Below are positions 56,068 to 64,000 of a DNA stretch of 64,000 nucleotides, one piece after another. The notes under the pieces are model-generated. The model did no database searches. It worked only from the letters and a program-made list of their open reading frames with translations, and had not been told where the DNA came from. Where the stretch lies: positions 225,516-289,515 of the forward strand of contig NZ_STGU01000005.1 in NCBI RefSeq assembly GCF_004912135.1, given 5' to 3'. The DNA is from Rhizobium rosettiformans W3 (GTDB taxonomy: Bacteria; Pseudomonadota; Alphaproteobacteria; Rhizobiales; Rhizobiaceae). The translations under genes and the position numbers were made by a program. The first letter of the stretch is position 1; every line of letters begins with the position of its first letter.

Positions 56068-56577
56068 ATGGCCGAGATCAAGGATCCGGAAAACACCATC
56101 CTGATGGAAACCACCAAGGGTAAGGTCGTCATCGCGCTCTTCCCGGATCTGGCCCCCGGCCATGTCGCACGCATCAAGGAACTGTCGCGTGAAGGCGCCT
56201 ATGACGGCGTCGTCTTCCACCGCGTCATCGCAGACTTCATGGCCCAGACCGGCGACGTGAAGTTCGGCAAGAAGGGCGGCGACAGCTTCAACCCCGGCCG
56301 TGCCGGCATGGGCGGCTCCGACAAGCCGGATCTGAAGGCTGAATTCTCGGCCACCCCGCATGTCCGCGGCACCTGCTCCATGGCCCGCTCGCAGAGCCCG
56401 AACTCGGCCAACAGCCAGTTCTTCATCTGCTTCACCGACGCGCCGTGGCTGAACAAGCAGTACTCCGTCTGGGGCCAGGTCATCGAAGGCATGGACGTCA
56501 TCGACCAGATCAAGAAGGGCGAGCCCGTGGCGGATCCCGATTCGATCGTCTCGATGAAGGTTGCCGCCGACGCCTGA
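56068..56577 (+). CDS. ppiB: Cytoplasmic peptidyl-prolyl cis-trans isomerase (cyclophilin)
   Basis: 169 residues without a signal peptide. Cyclophilin motifs 'FHRVIADFMAQTGDVKFG', 'CSMARSQSPNSANSQFFI' and 'WLNKQYSVWGQVIEGMD' are present, with the active-site arginine and phenylalanine intact. It is preceded by AAGGAGAAA, an ideal ribosome binding site, and is 39 bases from ppiA. A terminator follows. Confidence 0.93.
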   Translation: MAEIKDPENTILMETTKGKVVIALFPDLAPGHVARIKELSREGAYDGVVFHRVIADFMAQTGDVKFGKKGGDSFNPGRAGMGGSDKPDLKAEFSATPHVRGTCSMARSQSPNSANSQFFICFTDAPWLNKQYSVWGQVIEGMDVIDQIKKGEPVADPDSIVSMKVAADA

Positions 56578-56599
56578 TCGGCTTAAAGCCACACCACAA

Positions 56600-56635
56600 G
56601 CCCGCCTCGGTGCCTGGCACCCGGGCGGGTTTTCG
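56600..56635 (+). terminator. Terminator after ppiB
   Basis: Stem AGCCCGCCTCGGTGCC paired imperfectly with GGCACCCGGGCGGGTT, then TTCG, about 25 bases after the stop. Confidence 0.7.
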
Positions 56636-56669
56636 CGTTTAGTCCCTCGCCACAACAGATCCGATTTCC

Positions 56670-57764
56670 ATGCGTGTAGATCTCTTCGACTTCGACCTGC
56701 CGGATGAAAACATCGCGCTGAGGCCCGCAAGCCCGCGCGACCATGCCCGTTTTCTGGTGGTACGCCCCGATGCCGATCCCGTGCTCGAAGACCATCATGT
56801 CTTTGATCTGCCGTCCTTCCTGAGGCCCGGCGACGCGCTCGTCTTCAACGACACCAAGGTTATCCCGGCCCAGCTCGAAGGCATCCGCCACCGCGAAGGT
56901 GCGGAAGAGATCGCCGTCTCCTGCACGCTGCACATGCGCGTCGGCGCCTCCAGATGGAAGGCCTTCGCCAAGCCCGGCAAGCGCATCAAGACCGGCGACC
57001 GCATCGATTTCGGCGCGGGGCAGGGGCACAGCGCTGCCTGCCTGATGGGCTCCCTCGCCGCGACCGTCGCCGAAAAGGGGGAAGCTGGCGAGATCGAGCT
57101 CGCCTTCGACCTCTCGGGCCCTGATCTCGATCAGGCGATTGCCACGGTCGGCCATATCCCGCTTCCGCCCTATATCGCCGCCAAGCGGCCGGAAGACGAA
57201 AAGGACCGCGCCGACTACCAGACCATCTATGCCCGCGAGGAGGGCGCCGTCGCCGCGCCGACCGCAGGTCTGCATTTCACCTCCGATCTCTTTGCGAAAC
57301 TCGACGCCGCCGGTGTCGAGCGCCATTTCGTGACGCTGCATGTCGGTGCCGGCACCTTCCTGCCGGTCAAGGCGGATGATACCGCCGAGCACAAGATGCA
57401 CGAGGAGATCGGCTATATCTCGCCCTCGACCGCAGCCGCTCTCAACGCTGTTCGTGCGCGGGGCAACCGGATCATCGCCGTCGGCACCACCTCGCTGCGC
57501 CTGCTGGAAAGTGCCGCCGAGGAGACTGGCCACATCCCTGCCTGGTCGGGGGCCACCGGCATCTTCATCACGCCCGGCTACCGCTTCAAGGCGGTCGACA
57601 TGCTGATGACCAATTTCCACCTGCCCAAATCCACGCTCTTCATGCTGGTGTCCGCCTTTGCCGGCCTCGACACGATGCGGAACGCTTACGCCCACGCCAT
57701 CGAAACCGGCTACCGCTTCTATTCCTACGGTGATTCCAGCCTGCTCTTCCGGAAAGACGACTGA
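56670..57764 (+). CDS. queA: S-adenosylmethionine:tRNA ribosyltransferase-isomerase
   Basis: 364 residues. '[19 protein letters not shown]' at the start, '[14 protein letters not shown]', '[12 protein letters not shown]' and '[22 protein letters not shown]' are QueA hallmarks. It moves the ribosyl part of SAM onto preQ1-tRNA, giving epoxyqueuosine. It is three bases upstream of tgt, the enzyme of the preceding step, so the two queuosine genes form an operon. Confidence 0.97.
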   Translation: MRVDLFDFDLPDENIALRPASPRDHARFLVVRPDADPVLEDHHVFDLPSFLRPGDALVFNDTKVIPAQLEGIRHREGAEEIAVSCTLHMRVGASRWKAFAKPGKRIKTGDRIDFGAGQGHSAACLMGSLAATVAEKGEAGEIELAFDLSGPDLDQAIATVGHIPLPPYIAAKRPEDEKDRADYQTIYAREEGAVAAPTAGLHFTSDLFAKLDAAGVERHFVTLHVGAGTFLPVKADDTAEHKMHEEIGYISPSTAAALNAVRARGNRIIAVGTTSLRLLESAAEETGHIPAWSGATGIFITPGYRFKAVDMLMTNFHLPKSTLFMLVSAFAGLDTMRNAYAHAIETGYRFYSYGDSSLLFRKDD

Positions 57765-57767
57765 CCG

Positions 57768-58898
57768 ATGTCCGAGAATTTCACATTCAATCTGAAGGCC
57801 ACCAGCGGCAAGGCCCGCCTCGGCGAGATCACCATGCCGCGCGGCACGGTCCGCACGCCCGCCTTCATGCCTGTTGGCACCGTCGGCACGGTTAAGGCCA
57901 TGTATCTCGACCAGGTCAAGGAAGGCGGCGCCGATATCATCCTCGGCAACACCTATCACCTGATGCTGCGCCCCGGCCCGGAACGGGTCGCCCGCCTCGG
58001 CGGTCTGCATGAACTCATCCGCTGGCCCGGCCCGATCCTGACCGATTCGGGCGGCTTCCAGGTCATGTCGCTGTCCGGCCTGCGCAAGCTCGACGAGCAG
58101 GGCGTCACCTTCAAGAGCCACGTTGATGGCTCCCTCCACCACATGTCGCCGGAACGCTCGATCGAGATCCAGGGACTGCTCGACAGCGACATCCAGATGC
58201 AGCTCGACGAATGCGTGGCGCTGCCCGCGGAGCCGCGCGAAATCGAACGCGCCATGGAGCTGTCGCTCCGCTGGGCCGAGCGCTGCCGCGTCGCCTTCGG
58301 CAACCAGCCCGGCAAGGCCATGTTCGGCATCGTCCAGGGCGGCGACCAGCCCAATCTGCGCATCCGCTCGGCGGAAGGCCTGAAGCAGCTGGACCTCAAG
58401 GGTTACGCCGTAGGCGGTCTCGCCGTCGGCGAGCCGCAGGCCGTCATGCTCGACATGCTGCGCATCACGCTGCCGGTGCTACCGACCGAGAAGCCGCGTT
58501 ACCTGATGGGCGTCGGCACGCCCGATGACATCCTAAAGTCGGTCGCCGAAGGCATCGACATGTTCGACTGCGTCATGCCGACCCGCTCCGGTCGACATGG
58601 CCTGGCATTCACCCGGCGCGGCAAGGTCAATATCCGCAACGCCCGCCATGCCGAAGACATGCGCCCGCTCGACGAACAGTCGAATTGCCCGGCGACGCGA
58701 GACTATTCCCGCGCCTATCTGCACCATCTCGTGCGTTCAAACGAAGCACTCGGCGGCATGCTGCTCTCCTGGAACAATCTCAGCTATTATCAGGAACTGA
58801 TGCAGGGCATCCGCCAGGCGATCGCGGAAAACCGCTTCGAGGATTTCAAGGCGGAAACCATCGAGATGTGGAACCGCGGCGACATCGACCCGGTCTGA
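57768..58898 (+). CDS. tgt: tRNA-guanine transglycosylase
   Basis: 376 residues. The active-site stretch '[18 protein letters not shown]' (Asp near residue 92) and '[20 protein letters not shown]' are clear. The enzyme swaps guanine 34 for preQ1 in tRNAs with GUN anticodons. The zinc site is unusual: where E. coli and Zymomonas have CxCxxC, this protein reads Ser305-Asn306-Cys307-Pro-Ala-Thr310, so two of three cysteine ligands are missing, while the 'YLHHL' histidine remains. The start follows the queA stop by three bases. Confidence 0.95.
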   Translation: MSENFTFNLKATSGKARLGEITMPRGTVRTPAFMPVGTVGTVKAMYLDQVKEGGADIILGNTYHLMLRPGPERVARLGGLHELIRWPGPILTDSGGFQVMSLSGLRKLDEQGVTFKSHVDGSLHHMSPERSIEIQGLLDSDIQMQLDECVALPAEPREIERAMELSLRWAERCRVAFGNQPGKAMFGIVQGGDQPNLRIRSAEGLKQLDLKGYAVGGLAVGEPQAVMLDMLRITLPVLPTEKPRYLMGVGTPDDILKSVAEGIDMFDCVMPTRSGRHGLAFTRRGKVNIRNARHAEDMRPLDEQSNCPATRDYSRAYLHHLVRSNEALGGMLLSWNNLSYYQELMQGIRQAIAENRFEDFKAETIEMWNRGDIDPV

Positions 58899-58912
58899 TT
58901 TCAAGTCTTGAG

Positions 58913-58942
58913 GGGCAGGGCGCTTCAAGCATCCTGCCCTTT
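58913..58942 (+). terminator. Terminator between convergent tgt and DUF4864 genes
   Basis: Stem GGGCAGG / CCTGCCC with a 13-base loop and a short TTTCG tail; modest strength. Confidence 0.5.
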
Positions 58943-58945
58943 CGA

Positions 58946-59380
58946 TTAGATGCCCTGGCTGTTGGTCTCGCGCATCATGCGCACGCCGTTGATGGCAAAT
59001 TGCCCGTCACGCTGGCGCTTCAGCTCGTAATAGACGGCCCAATCCTTGCCGTCAGGCGCCGAGATCAGCACCTCCTGATAGGCAACGGTGCCATCGGGCG
59101 AGACCTGATTGCGCCCGAAGGCATAATTGCCGGGCCGATAGACCGGGCCATAGCTCTTCTTGACCATCTCGAAGAAGCGCTCGGCATTGGGAAACACCGA
59201 CTTGATCTCCGGCGACGCGAAGGAATAGGCGGTCGTCGCATCGTCGTTGAGGAAGGCCGTGATCTGCTGCTCGATCACATCCTTGGCGAGACCTGCGGCC
59301 TCGGCCTTTACATCCTGTTGAGCAAGTGCCGGCGCAGCGAAGAGGCCGACCATGAGTGACAGGGCAATTGCAATCCGCAT
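58946..59380 (-). CDS. DUF4864 family secreted protein
   Basis: 144 residues from the ATG at 59380, which is correctly spaced from AAGGGG; ATGs at 59386 and 59389 lie too close to it. A signal peptide (MRIAIALSLMVGLFAAPALA) precedes a SnoaL-like fold with 'IEQQITAFLNDDATTAYSFASPEIK' and 'YELKRQRDGQFAINGVRM', which matches DUF4864. Periplasmic, function unknown. It is divergent from the beta-glucosidase gene. Confidence 0.85.
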   Translation of the reverse strand: MRIAIALSLMVGLFAAPALAQQDVKAEAAGLAKDVIEQQITAFLNDDATTAYSFASPEIKSVFPNAERFFEMVKKSYGPVYRPGNYAFGRNQVSPDGTVAYQEVLISAPDGKDWAVYYELKRQRDGQFAINGVRMMRETNSQGI

Positions 59381-59626
59381 GCGCATCATCCCCTTGTTTC
59401 AGGAAGTCGAAATAGAAGGATAGGCCGATTCGGCGCGGCGGAAAGACCCCATGACGGTTTCATGTCACTGATCGCGATATCGTGAGTGAAAGCGCCATCA
59501 CGCCCCAGCCCTGGGCTGGACAAGGCATGGGTGAAGCCGCTTAAAAGCAGATATCAAAAGTTGGCCACTGCCTTGCCGCGCGACGATGCCCGGACTGATG
59601 CGACGGCCGGATGAGGAGCCCTGCCT

Positions 59627-62113
59627 ATGATCGATGACCTGCTCGACCGAATGACACTCGAGGAGCAGGTGAGCCTGCTCGCCGGCGCGGATTTCTGGAC
59701 GACGGTGGCGGTCGAGCGGCTCGGCATTCCCGAGATCAAGGTGACCGACGGTCCGAATGGCGCGCGCGGCGGTGGATCGCTGGTCGGCGGCGTGAGATCG
59801 GCCTGCTTCCCGGCAGCAATCGGCCTCGGTGCGAGCTGGAACCCGGATCTCGTCCGTGAGATGGGCGTGGCCCTGGCCGAGGAGGCGAAGACGAAGAGTG
59901 CGCGCGTGCTCCTGGCGCCGACGGTCAACATCCACCGCTCCGGTCTTAACGGACGCAATTTCGAATGCTATTCCGAAGACCCGATGCTCACCTCCGCTCT
60001 CGCGGTCGCGTATATCGACGGCGTCCAGTCTCAGGGCATCGCCGCCACCATCAAGCATTTCGTGGCGAACGATAGCGAGGTCGAACGGCAGACCATGTCC
60101 TCGGATCTCGACGAGCGCACGCTGCGCGAGATCTACCTGCCGCCCTTCGAGGCAGCGGTGAAGAAGGCTGGCGTTTTTGCGATCATGTCCTCCTACAACC
60201 GGCTGAACGGTATCTGGACCAGCGAGCACCACTGGCTGCTGACGAAACTGCTGCGCGAGGAATGGGGCTATGACGGCATCGTCATGTCGGATTGGTTCGG
60301 CTCGCACACCACGGAAGCCTCGGTGACAGGCGGTCTTGATCTCGAAATGCCAGGTCCCACGCGTGACCGGGGCGAGAAGCTCGTCGCAGCCGTCCGCGAG
60401 GGCAGGGTGCCCGCAGAAACCGTCAAGGCCGCGGCCCGCCGCATCCTGTTGCTGCTGGAGCGTGTCGGCGCCTTCGTCGACGCCACCATGGAAGACGAGA
60501 AGGCCGCCGATCGCCCCGAGCACCGCGCGCTCATCCGCAAGCTCGGCGCAGACGGCATGGTACTTCTGAAGAATGACGGCATCCTGCCGCTCGACAAGTC
60601 GGCCCTCGACCGCATCGCTGTCCTCGGCCCCAATGCCGCCGAACCGCGGGTAATGGGCGGCGGCAGTGCCCAGATCAACGCCCATTACAAGGTGAGCCCG
60701 CTCGAAGGCATCCAGAACGCGCTGTCGGGCACCAACCGCGTCGTGCATCTGAAGGCCTGCCGCAACAACCGCCTGACCCAGATGATCCGCGGCGACGTCG
60801 AGGTCGAATTCTTCCATGGCCGCGATTGGTCCGGCCCTGTCGTGCAGCGCGCCTCGGCTGAAGAAAGCCAGTTCTTCTGGCTCGACATGCCGGACGCCTC
60901 GCTCGACCCTCGTAACTTCTCCGCCCGCATCAGCACCCGTTTGCGCGCCGAGGAAACAGGCTCCCACGTCTTCGGCCTCACCAATGCAGGTTTCGCCATG
61001 CTCTATGTCGACGACGAACTGCTGGTCGACGGCGAAACCGGCTGGGCGAAGGGGGACAATTTCTTCGGTCTCGGCAACACGGAAGTCCGGGTGGAAAAGC
61101 CCCTCGAAGCCGGCCGGACCTACGATATCCGCGTCGACTACCGCGCCATGTCGGAAAGCTATGAGGGCATCGAGATCCGTGCCGTGCGCTTTGGCGCAGA
61201 GTTTCCGACCACGGATGCGGCCATTGCCGAGGCCGTGGAGCAGGCCCGGACCTGCGACGTCGCCATCCTTGTTGTCGGCCGGGAAGGGGAGTGGGACACG
61301 GAAGGCCTCGACCTGCCCGACATGCGCCTGCCCGGTCGCCAGGAAGAGCTGATCGAGAAGGTCGCCGCGGTGAACCCACGCACCGTCGTCGTCCTGCAGA
61401 CAGGCGGCCCGGTCGAAATGCCCTGGCTCGACAAGGTCTCGGCCGTCATCCAGGCCTGGTATCCGGGCCAGGAGGCCGGCAATGCCATCGCCGATGTGCT
61501 GTTCGGCGACGCAGAACCCGGCGGCCGCCTGCCGCAGACCTTCCCGCAGCGCCTGACCGACAACGCCGCCATCACGGGCGACCCGAAGACCTATCCCGGT
61601 CAGGACGGCCATGTGGTCTACGCGGAAGGTCTCGCCGTCGGCTACCGCCACCATGATGCTGACGGCGCCAAGCCGCTCTTTCCCTTCGGCTATGGCCTTT
61701 CCTATACCCGTTTTGAGTGGTCGGCGCCGCGTGCCTCCAGCCTCGACATGGGCAAAGATGGCGTTGCGATCGAGATCGACGTGACGAACACGGGCGACCG
61801 GGCAGGGGCCGAACTCGTCCAGCTCTACGTGAAGCCGAAGTCTTCCCGTCTGCCGCGGCCGGTCAAGGAGCTCAAGGCTTTCGCCAAGCTCGCAATCCCG
61901 GCCGGCGAGACATCAACGGCAAGGCTTTCCATCACCATCCGGGATCTCGCTTACTTTGACCCGCAAGCCCGCGCCTGGATCGCCGAACCGGGTGACTACG
62001 AGCTGGTAATTGCTGCCAATGCCGAGGATATCCGTGCCACGCTGCCGCTCAGGCTTGCCGAGGAGTGGCGGGAAGGGGTCTCGGCCCCGCCTCTGCCCGC
62101 CGTGGTCAGCTGA
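59627..62113 (+). CDS. Glycoside hydrolase family 3 beta-glucosidase
   Basis: 828 residues without a signal peptide, so it is probably cytoplasmic. The GH3 N-terminal barrel includes 'APTVNIHRSGLNGRNFECYSEDP' and the nucleophile aspartate in 'GIVMSDWFGSHTTE' (about residue 222). The C-terminal sandwich has the acid/base region 'VVGREGEWDTEGLD', a PA14 insertion is likely between about 390 and 540, and a fibronectin-like domain ends the protein. It resembles in size and domain order Agrobacterium beta-glucosidases active on plant phenolic glucosides such as coniferin; substrate is inference. Confidence 0.93.
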   Translation: MIDDLLDRMTLEEQVSLLAGADFWTTVAVERLGIPEIKVTDGPNGARGGGSLVGGVRSACFPAAIGLGASWNPDLVREMGVALAEEAKTKSARVLLAPTVNIHRSGLNGRNFECYSEDPMLTSALAVAYIDGVQSQGIAATIKHFVANDSEVERQTMSSDLDERTLREIYLPPFEAAVKKAGVFAIMSSYNRLNGIWTSEHHWLLTKLLREEWGYDGIVMSDWFGSHTTEASVTGGLDLEMPGPTRDRGEKLVAAVREGRVPAETVKAAARRILLLLERVGAFVDATMEDEKAADRPEHRALIRKLGADGMVLLKNDGILPLDKSALDRIAVLGPNAAEPRVMGGGSAQINAHYKVSPLEGIQNALSGTNRVVHLKACRNNRLTQMIRGDVEVEFFHGRDWSGPVVQRASAEESQFFWLDMPDASLDPRNFSARISTRLRAEETGSHVFGLTNAGFAMLYVDDELLVDGETGWAKGDNFFGLGNTEVRVEKPLEAGRTYDIRVDYRAMSESYEGIEIRAVRFGAEFPTTDAAIAEAVEQARTCDVAILVVGREGEWDTEGLDLPDMRLPGRQEELIEKVAAVNPRTVVVLQTGGPVEMPWLDKVSAVIQAWYPGQEAGNAIADVLFGDAEPGGRLPQTFPQRLTDNAAITGDPKTYPGQDGHVVYAEGLAVGYRHHDADGAKPLFPFGYGLSYTRFEWSAPRASSLDMGKDGVAIEIDVTNTGDRAGAELVQLYVKPKSSRLPRPVKELKAFAKLAIPAGETSTARLSITIRDLAYFDPQARAWIAEPGDYELVIAANAEDIRATLPLRLAEEWREGVSAPPLPAVVS

Positions 62114-62214
62114 GGCAGTTCGGCGGAGGCACCCGGCCTCCGCTTCTCTTGCCGTGACGTGAAAATGCAGTAGAAGGCTCTGATGTCTTCAAAACCCGAG
62201 CGGATCCCCTGAGT

Positions 62215-62970
62215 ATGCGTCTCTTTCTCGGATCCGATTTCCACGTCGACTACCGGCAGAACCTCGACTGGCTTCGAGCGCTGTCGCGCGCAGACTTCAC
62301 TGATGATGTCCTGATCGTCGCCGGTGATCTCTCCGACGAAGTCGATCTGGTGAAAACCTGTTTCGACGAGCTTGTGCCGCGCTATAGCAAGCTTCTCTTC
62401 CTGCCCGGCAACCACGACCTCTGGACGTCGAGAAGCGGGAAGGGACCCTCCTTCGAGAAATTCGAGACGCTGAACGCGCTCTGCCGCGACTATGGCATTG
62501 AGACCGGCCCCGTCGCCTTCGGCAAGACGCTGATCGTCCCGCTGCTCGCCTGGTATGATTATTCCTTTGGCGAACCCAATTCGACCATCCGCCGCGGCTG
62601 GATGGATTTCTACAAATGCAATTGGGAAGGCCTGACACCGGCTGAAGTCGCCGAACGCTTCGACGCCATGAACGTGCTTCCGGACACATCGGACTACGGC
62701 GCTGTCTTCAGCGTCTCGCACTTCGTCCCGCGCATCGACCTGATGCCGGCGCGTTATCCGGAGAAGCACAAGGCGCTGTTTCCGGTTCTCGGCACAGACC
62801 GTCTCGAGCGCCGCATCCGCACGCTGGGCGCCTCCAGGCATTTCTACGGCCACAGCCATCTGAACCGGAACAAGGAGATCGACGGCGTGACTTACATCAA
62901 CAACGCTTTCGGTTATCCCTCGGAGACCGAAATCTCGGCCAAGACGATCCTGCACGTCGCCGACCTCTGA
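62215..62970 (+). CDS. Metallophosphoesterase
   Basis: 251 residues. All calcineurin-like motifs are present: 'GSDFHVD' (Asp8, His10), 'VAGDLSDE', 'LPGNHDLW' and 'FYGHSHLNRN', which bind two metal ions. The substrate may be a cyclic nucleotide, protein or other phosphoester; it cannot be told. The gene lies 101 bases after the beta-glucosidase on the same strand and may be co-expressed. Confidence 0.88.
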   Translation: MRLFLGSDFHVDYRQNLDWLRALSRADFTDDVLIVAGDLSDEVDLVKTCFDELVPRYSKLLFLPGNHDLWTSRSGKGPSFEKFETLNALCRDYGIETGPVAFGKTLIVPLLAWYDYSFGEPNSTIRRGWMDFYKCNWEGLTPAEVAERFDAMNVLPDTSDYGAVFSVSHFVPRIDLMPARYPEKHKALFPVLGTDRLERRIRTLGASRHFYGHSHLNRNKEIDGVTYINNAFGYPSETEISAKTILHVADL

Positions 62971-63117
62971 GGCATCAGGGACAGTCCGAAACGCTCCTGC
63001 AGGCCAACACGCAAAGATCGCATAAGATAGATTATGGAACCTGGAGATAGGTAGGGAGTACCGCAGCTGCGGGCTTTGAGGCTTTGCTGAACCTGGCATC
63101 AGGCCTCGTTTATCCGT

Positions 63118-63999
63118 CTAAGAGACCGTCTCATGCGCCAGGCTTTGCGCCACGGTAGCCAGAAGATCCGTCTGCGAAACCACGCCTTGCACGTGACCTT
63201 CCTCGTCCGTGACAATGACGATATGGCTGAGCCCATCCGTCAGTCGCGGCAGAAGCGTCATGACAGGATCGGCCGCCTTCGCCGTGATCGCTGCGGCCAC
63301 CGGCAAGCGCTTGGCGTCTGCAGGTGCCGCCGCAAGCTCCCGCAGGCCGACCTGGCCGACCAGCCGCCCGTCGGCTCCGAGAACCGGCAGCGTCCGGATA
63401 TTGTGCTGTAGCAGAAGCCGCCGGGCTTCCTCGGGCGTCTCCCGGGTCGTCACCGTGATCACGTCGCGCGACATGACGTCTGCGCAGCGCAGCGCGCCGT
63501 GCTGGCGCACCAAGGCTTCATGCTCGACCTCGCGCAACAGAGCGTCGAGATCGTCGCGGCTGATATCGAGCGTCTCGTTGAACTTCTCGACCGCCGCGTC
63601 GATATCGGCGCTGGTAAAGCCGACACGCAAACCCGGCGGCGGATCCCGTGTCTCGTGCACATTGACCGGCGCCGGTGCCTGACGATGCGGATAGCGACGG
63701 CCGGCCAGTCGGTGGAAGACGACGCCGAGACCAACCAGGATCAGGGCATTGATCGCGACCGGCACAAGCGGAAACCAGAAACCCGCGCGCGCCACGGCGG
63801 CACCGCCGATGACCGCGGTCAGTGCAGCGGCACCGCCCGGCGGATGTAGTGAGCGCGTCAGCGACATGGCCAGGATCGCCAGGGATACGGCAAGTCCCAC
63901 CGCCAGCAGCGGATCACTGATTATATGCGCCACGGCCACCCCGACCAGCGCCGAGATCGTGTTGCCGCCGACGATCGGCCAGGGCTGTGCCAGCGGGCT
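63118..63999 (-). CDS. HPP-family membrane protein with CBS pair, 5' end beyond the window
   Basis: The frame is open to the edge of the window and continues the family's 'SPLAQPWPIVGGNT' segment, so the gene starts outside; a GTG at 63939 is not the true start. The visible part holds the end of the HPP transmembrane domain ('SLHPPGGAAALTAV' with three to four spans), a linker and a tandem CBS pair ('CADVMSRDVITVTTRETPEEARRLL' and 'VQGVVSQTDLLATV'). CBS pairs usually bind adenine nucleotides. HPP proteins of algae and cyanobacteria transport nitrite; the bacterial HPP-CBS version has no proved function. Confidence 0.88.
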   Translation of the reverse strand, partial: SPLAQPWPIVGGNTISALVGVAVAHIISDPLLAVGLAVSLAILAMSLTRSLHPPGGAAALTAVIGGAAVARAGFWFPLVPVAINALILVGLGVVFHRLAGRRYPHRQAPAPVNVHETRDPPPGLRVGFTSADIDAAVEKFNETLDISRDDLDALLREVEHEALVRQHGALRCADVMSRDVITVTTRETPEEARRLLLQHNIRTLPVLGADGRLVGQVGLRELAAAPADAKRLPVAAAITAKAADPVMTLLPRLTDGLSHIVIVTDEEGHVQGVVSQTDLLATVAQSLAHETVS

Positions 64000-64000
64000 C

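Noticed and set aside
59498..61654. 718-residue open frame antisense to the GH3 gene
   Set aside because: It mirrors a high-GC coding gene and its sequence has no recognisable domain; the sense strand carries a complete GH3 enzyme.

Overview
The window is a chromosomal segment of a high-GC alphaproteobacterium, almost certainly a member of the Rhizobiaceae (Rhizobium/Agrobacterium/Sinorhizobium relatives). The evidence is a phosphatidylcholine synthase gene of rhizobial type, a glnB-glnA pair behind a sigma-54 type promoter, an alphaproteobacterial direct-repeat SOS box between uvrA and ssb, EcfG/RpoE2-like promoters, and overall gene content. I see no insertion sequence, prophage, integrase, CRISPR array or compositional island. 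It reads as core genome with small lineage-specific inserts.

Layout. 1-1.7 kb: end of a sulfite reductase gene, its DUF934 partner, and ferredoxin-NADP reductase. 1.7-6.1 kb (minus): betaine-homocysteine methyltransferase next to a quaternary-amine ABC transporter (ATPase, permease, binding protein), so methyl-donor uptake and methionine synthesis sit together. 6.1-10 kb: a long non-coding stretch, a 39-residue ORF, cobyric acid synthase, two tandem paralogous 40-residue membrane proteins, a repeat-rich secreted protein and tRNA-Lys. 10-14 kb: ccdA, an AEC transporter, a UbiH-type hydroxylase and pcs. 14-19.7 kb: a BMP-type nucleoside ABC transporter operon and a FadR-type regulator. 19.8-30 kb: glmU, glmS, a DUF502 membrane protein, recG (minus), sdhE and mfd.

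30-36 kb: two EamA-type exporters, a DsbA-fold oxidoreductase, a solitary peptide-type binding protein, an IalB-type secreted protein and hspQ. 36-39.7 kb: glnA, glnB and the bifunctional NAD(P)HX repair enzyme. 39.7-46.7 kb: a Na/Pi cotransporter-like protein; then the chain uvrA, DUF4258, an 85-residue ORF and DUF72 with overlapping ends, divergent from ssb across an SOS box. 46.7-51 kb: two secreted proteins (one with EF-hands and a PRC-barrel), DUF2254 and marC. 51-59 kb: gyrA, three unlisted small membrane-protein ORFs, coaD, two cyclophilins, queA and tgt. 59-64 kb: DUF4864, a GH3 beta-glucosidase, a metallophosphoesterase and a truncated HPP-CBS protein.

No complete unknown multi-gene system is obvious. 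The best leads are the paralogous small membrane proteins with an EcfG-like promoter, the three small ORFs between gyrA and coaD, the DUF4258 pair coupled to SOS-controlled uvrA, the structured region upstream of cobQ, and a TGT enzyme lacking most of its zinc ligands. All functional statements rest on reading the sequence and general family knowledge; no database search was run.
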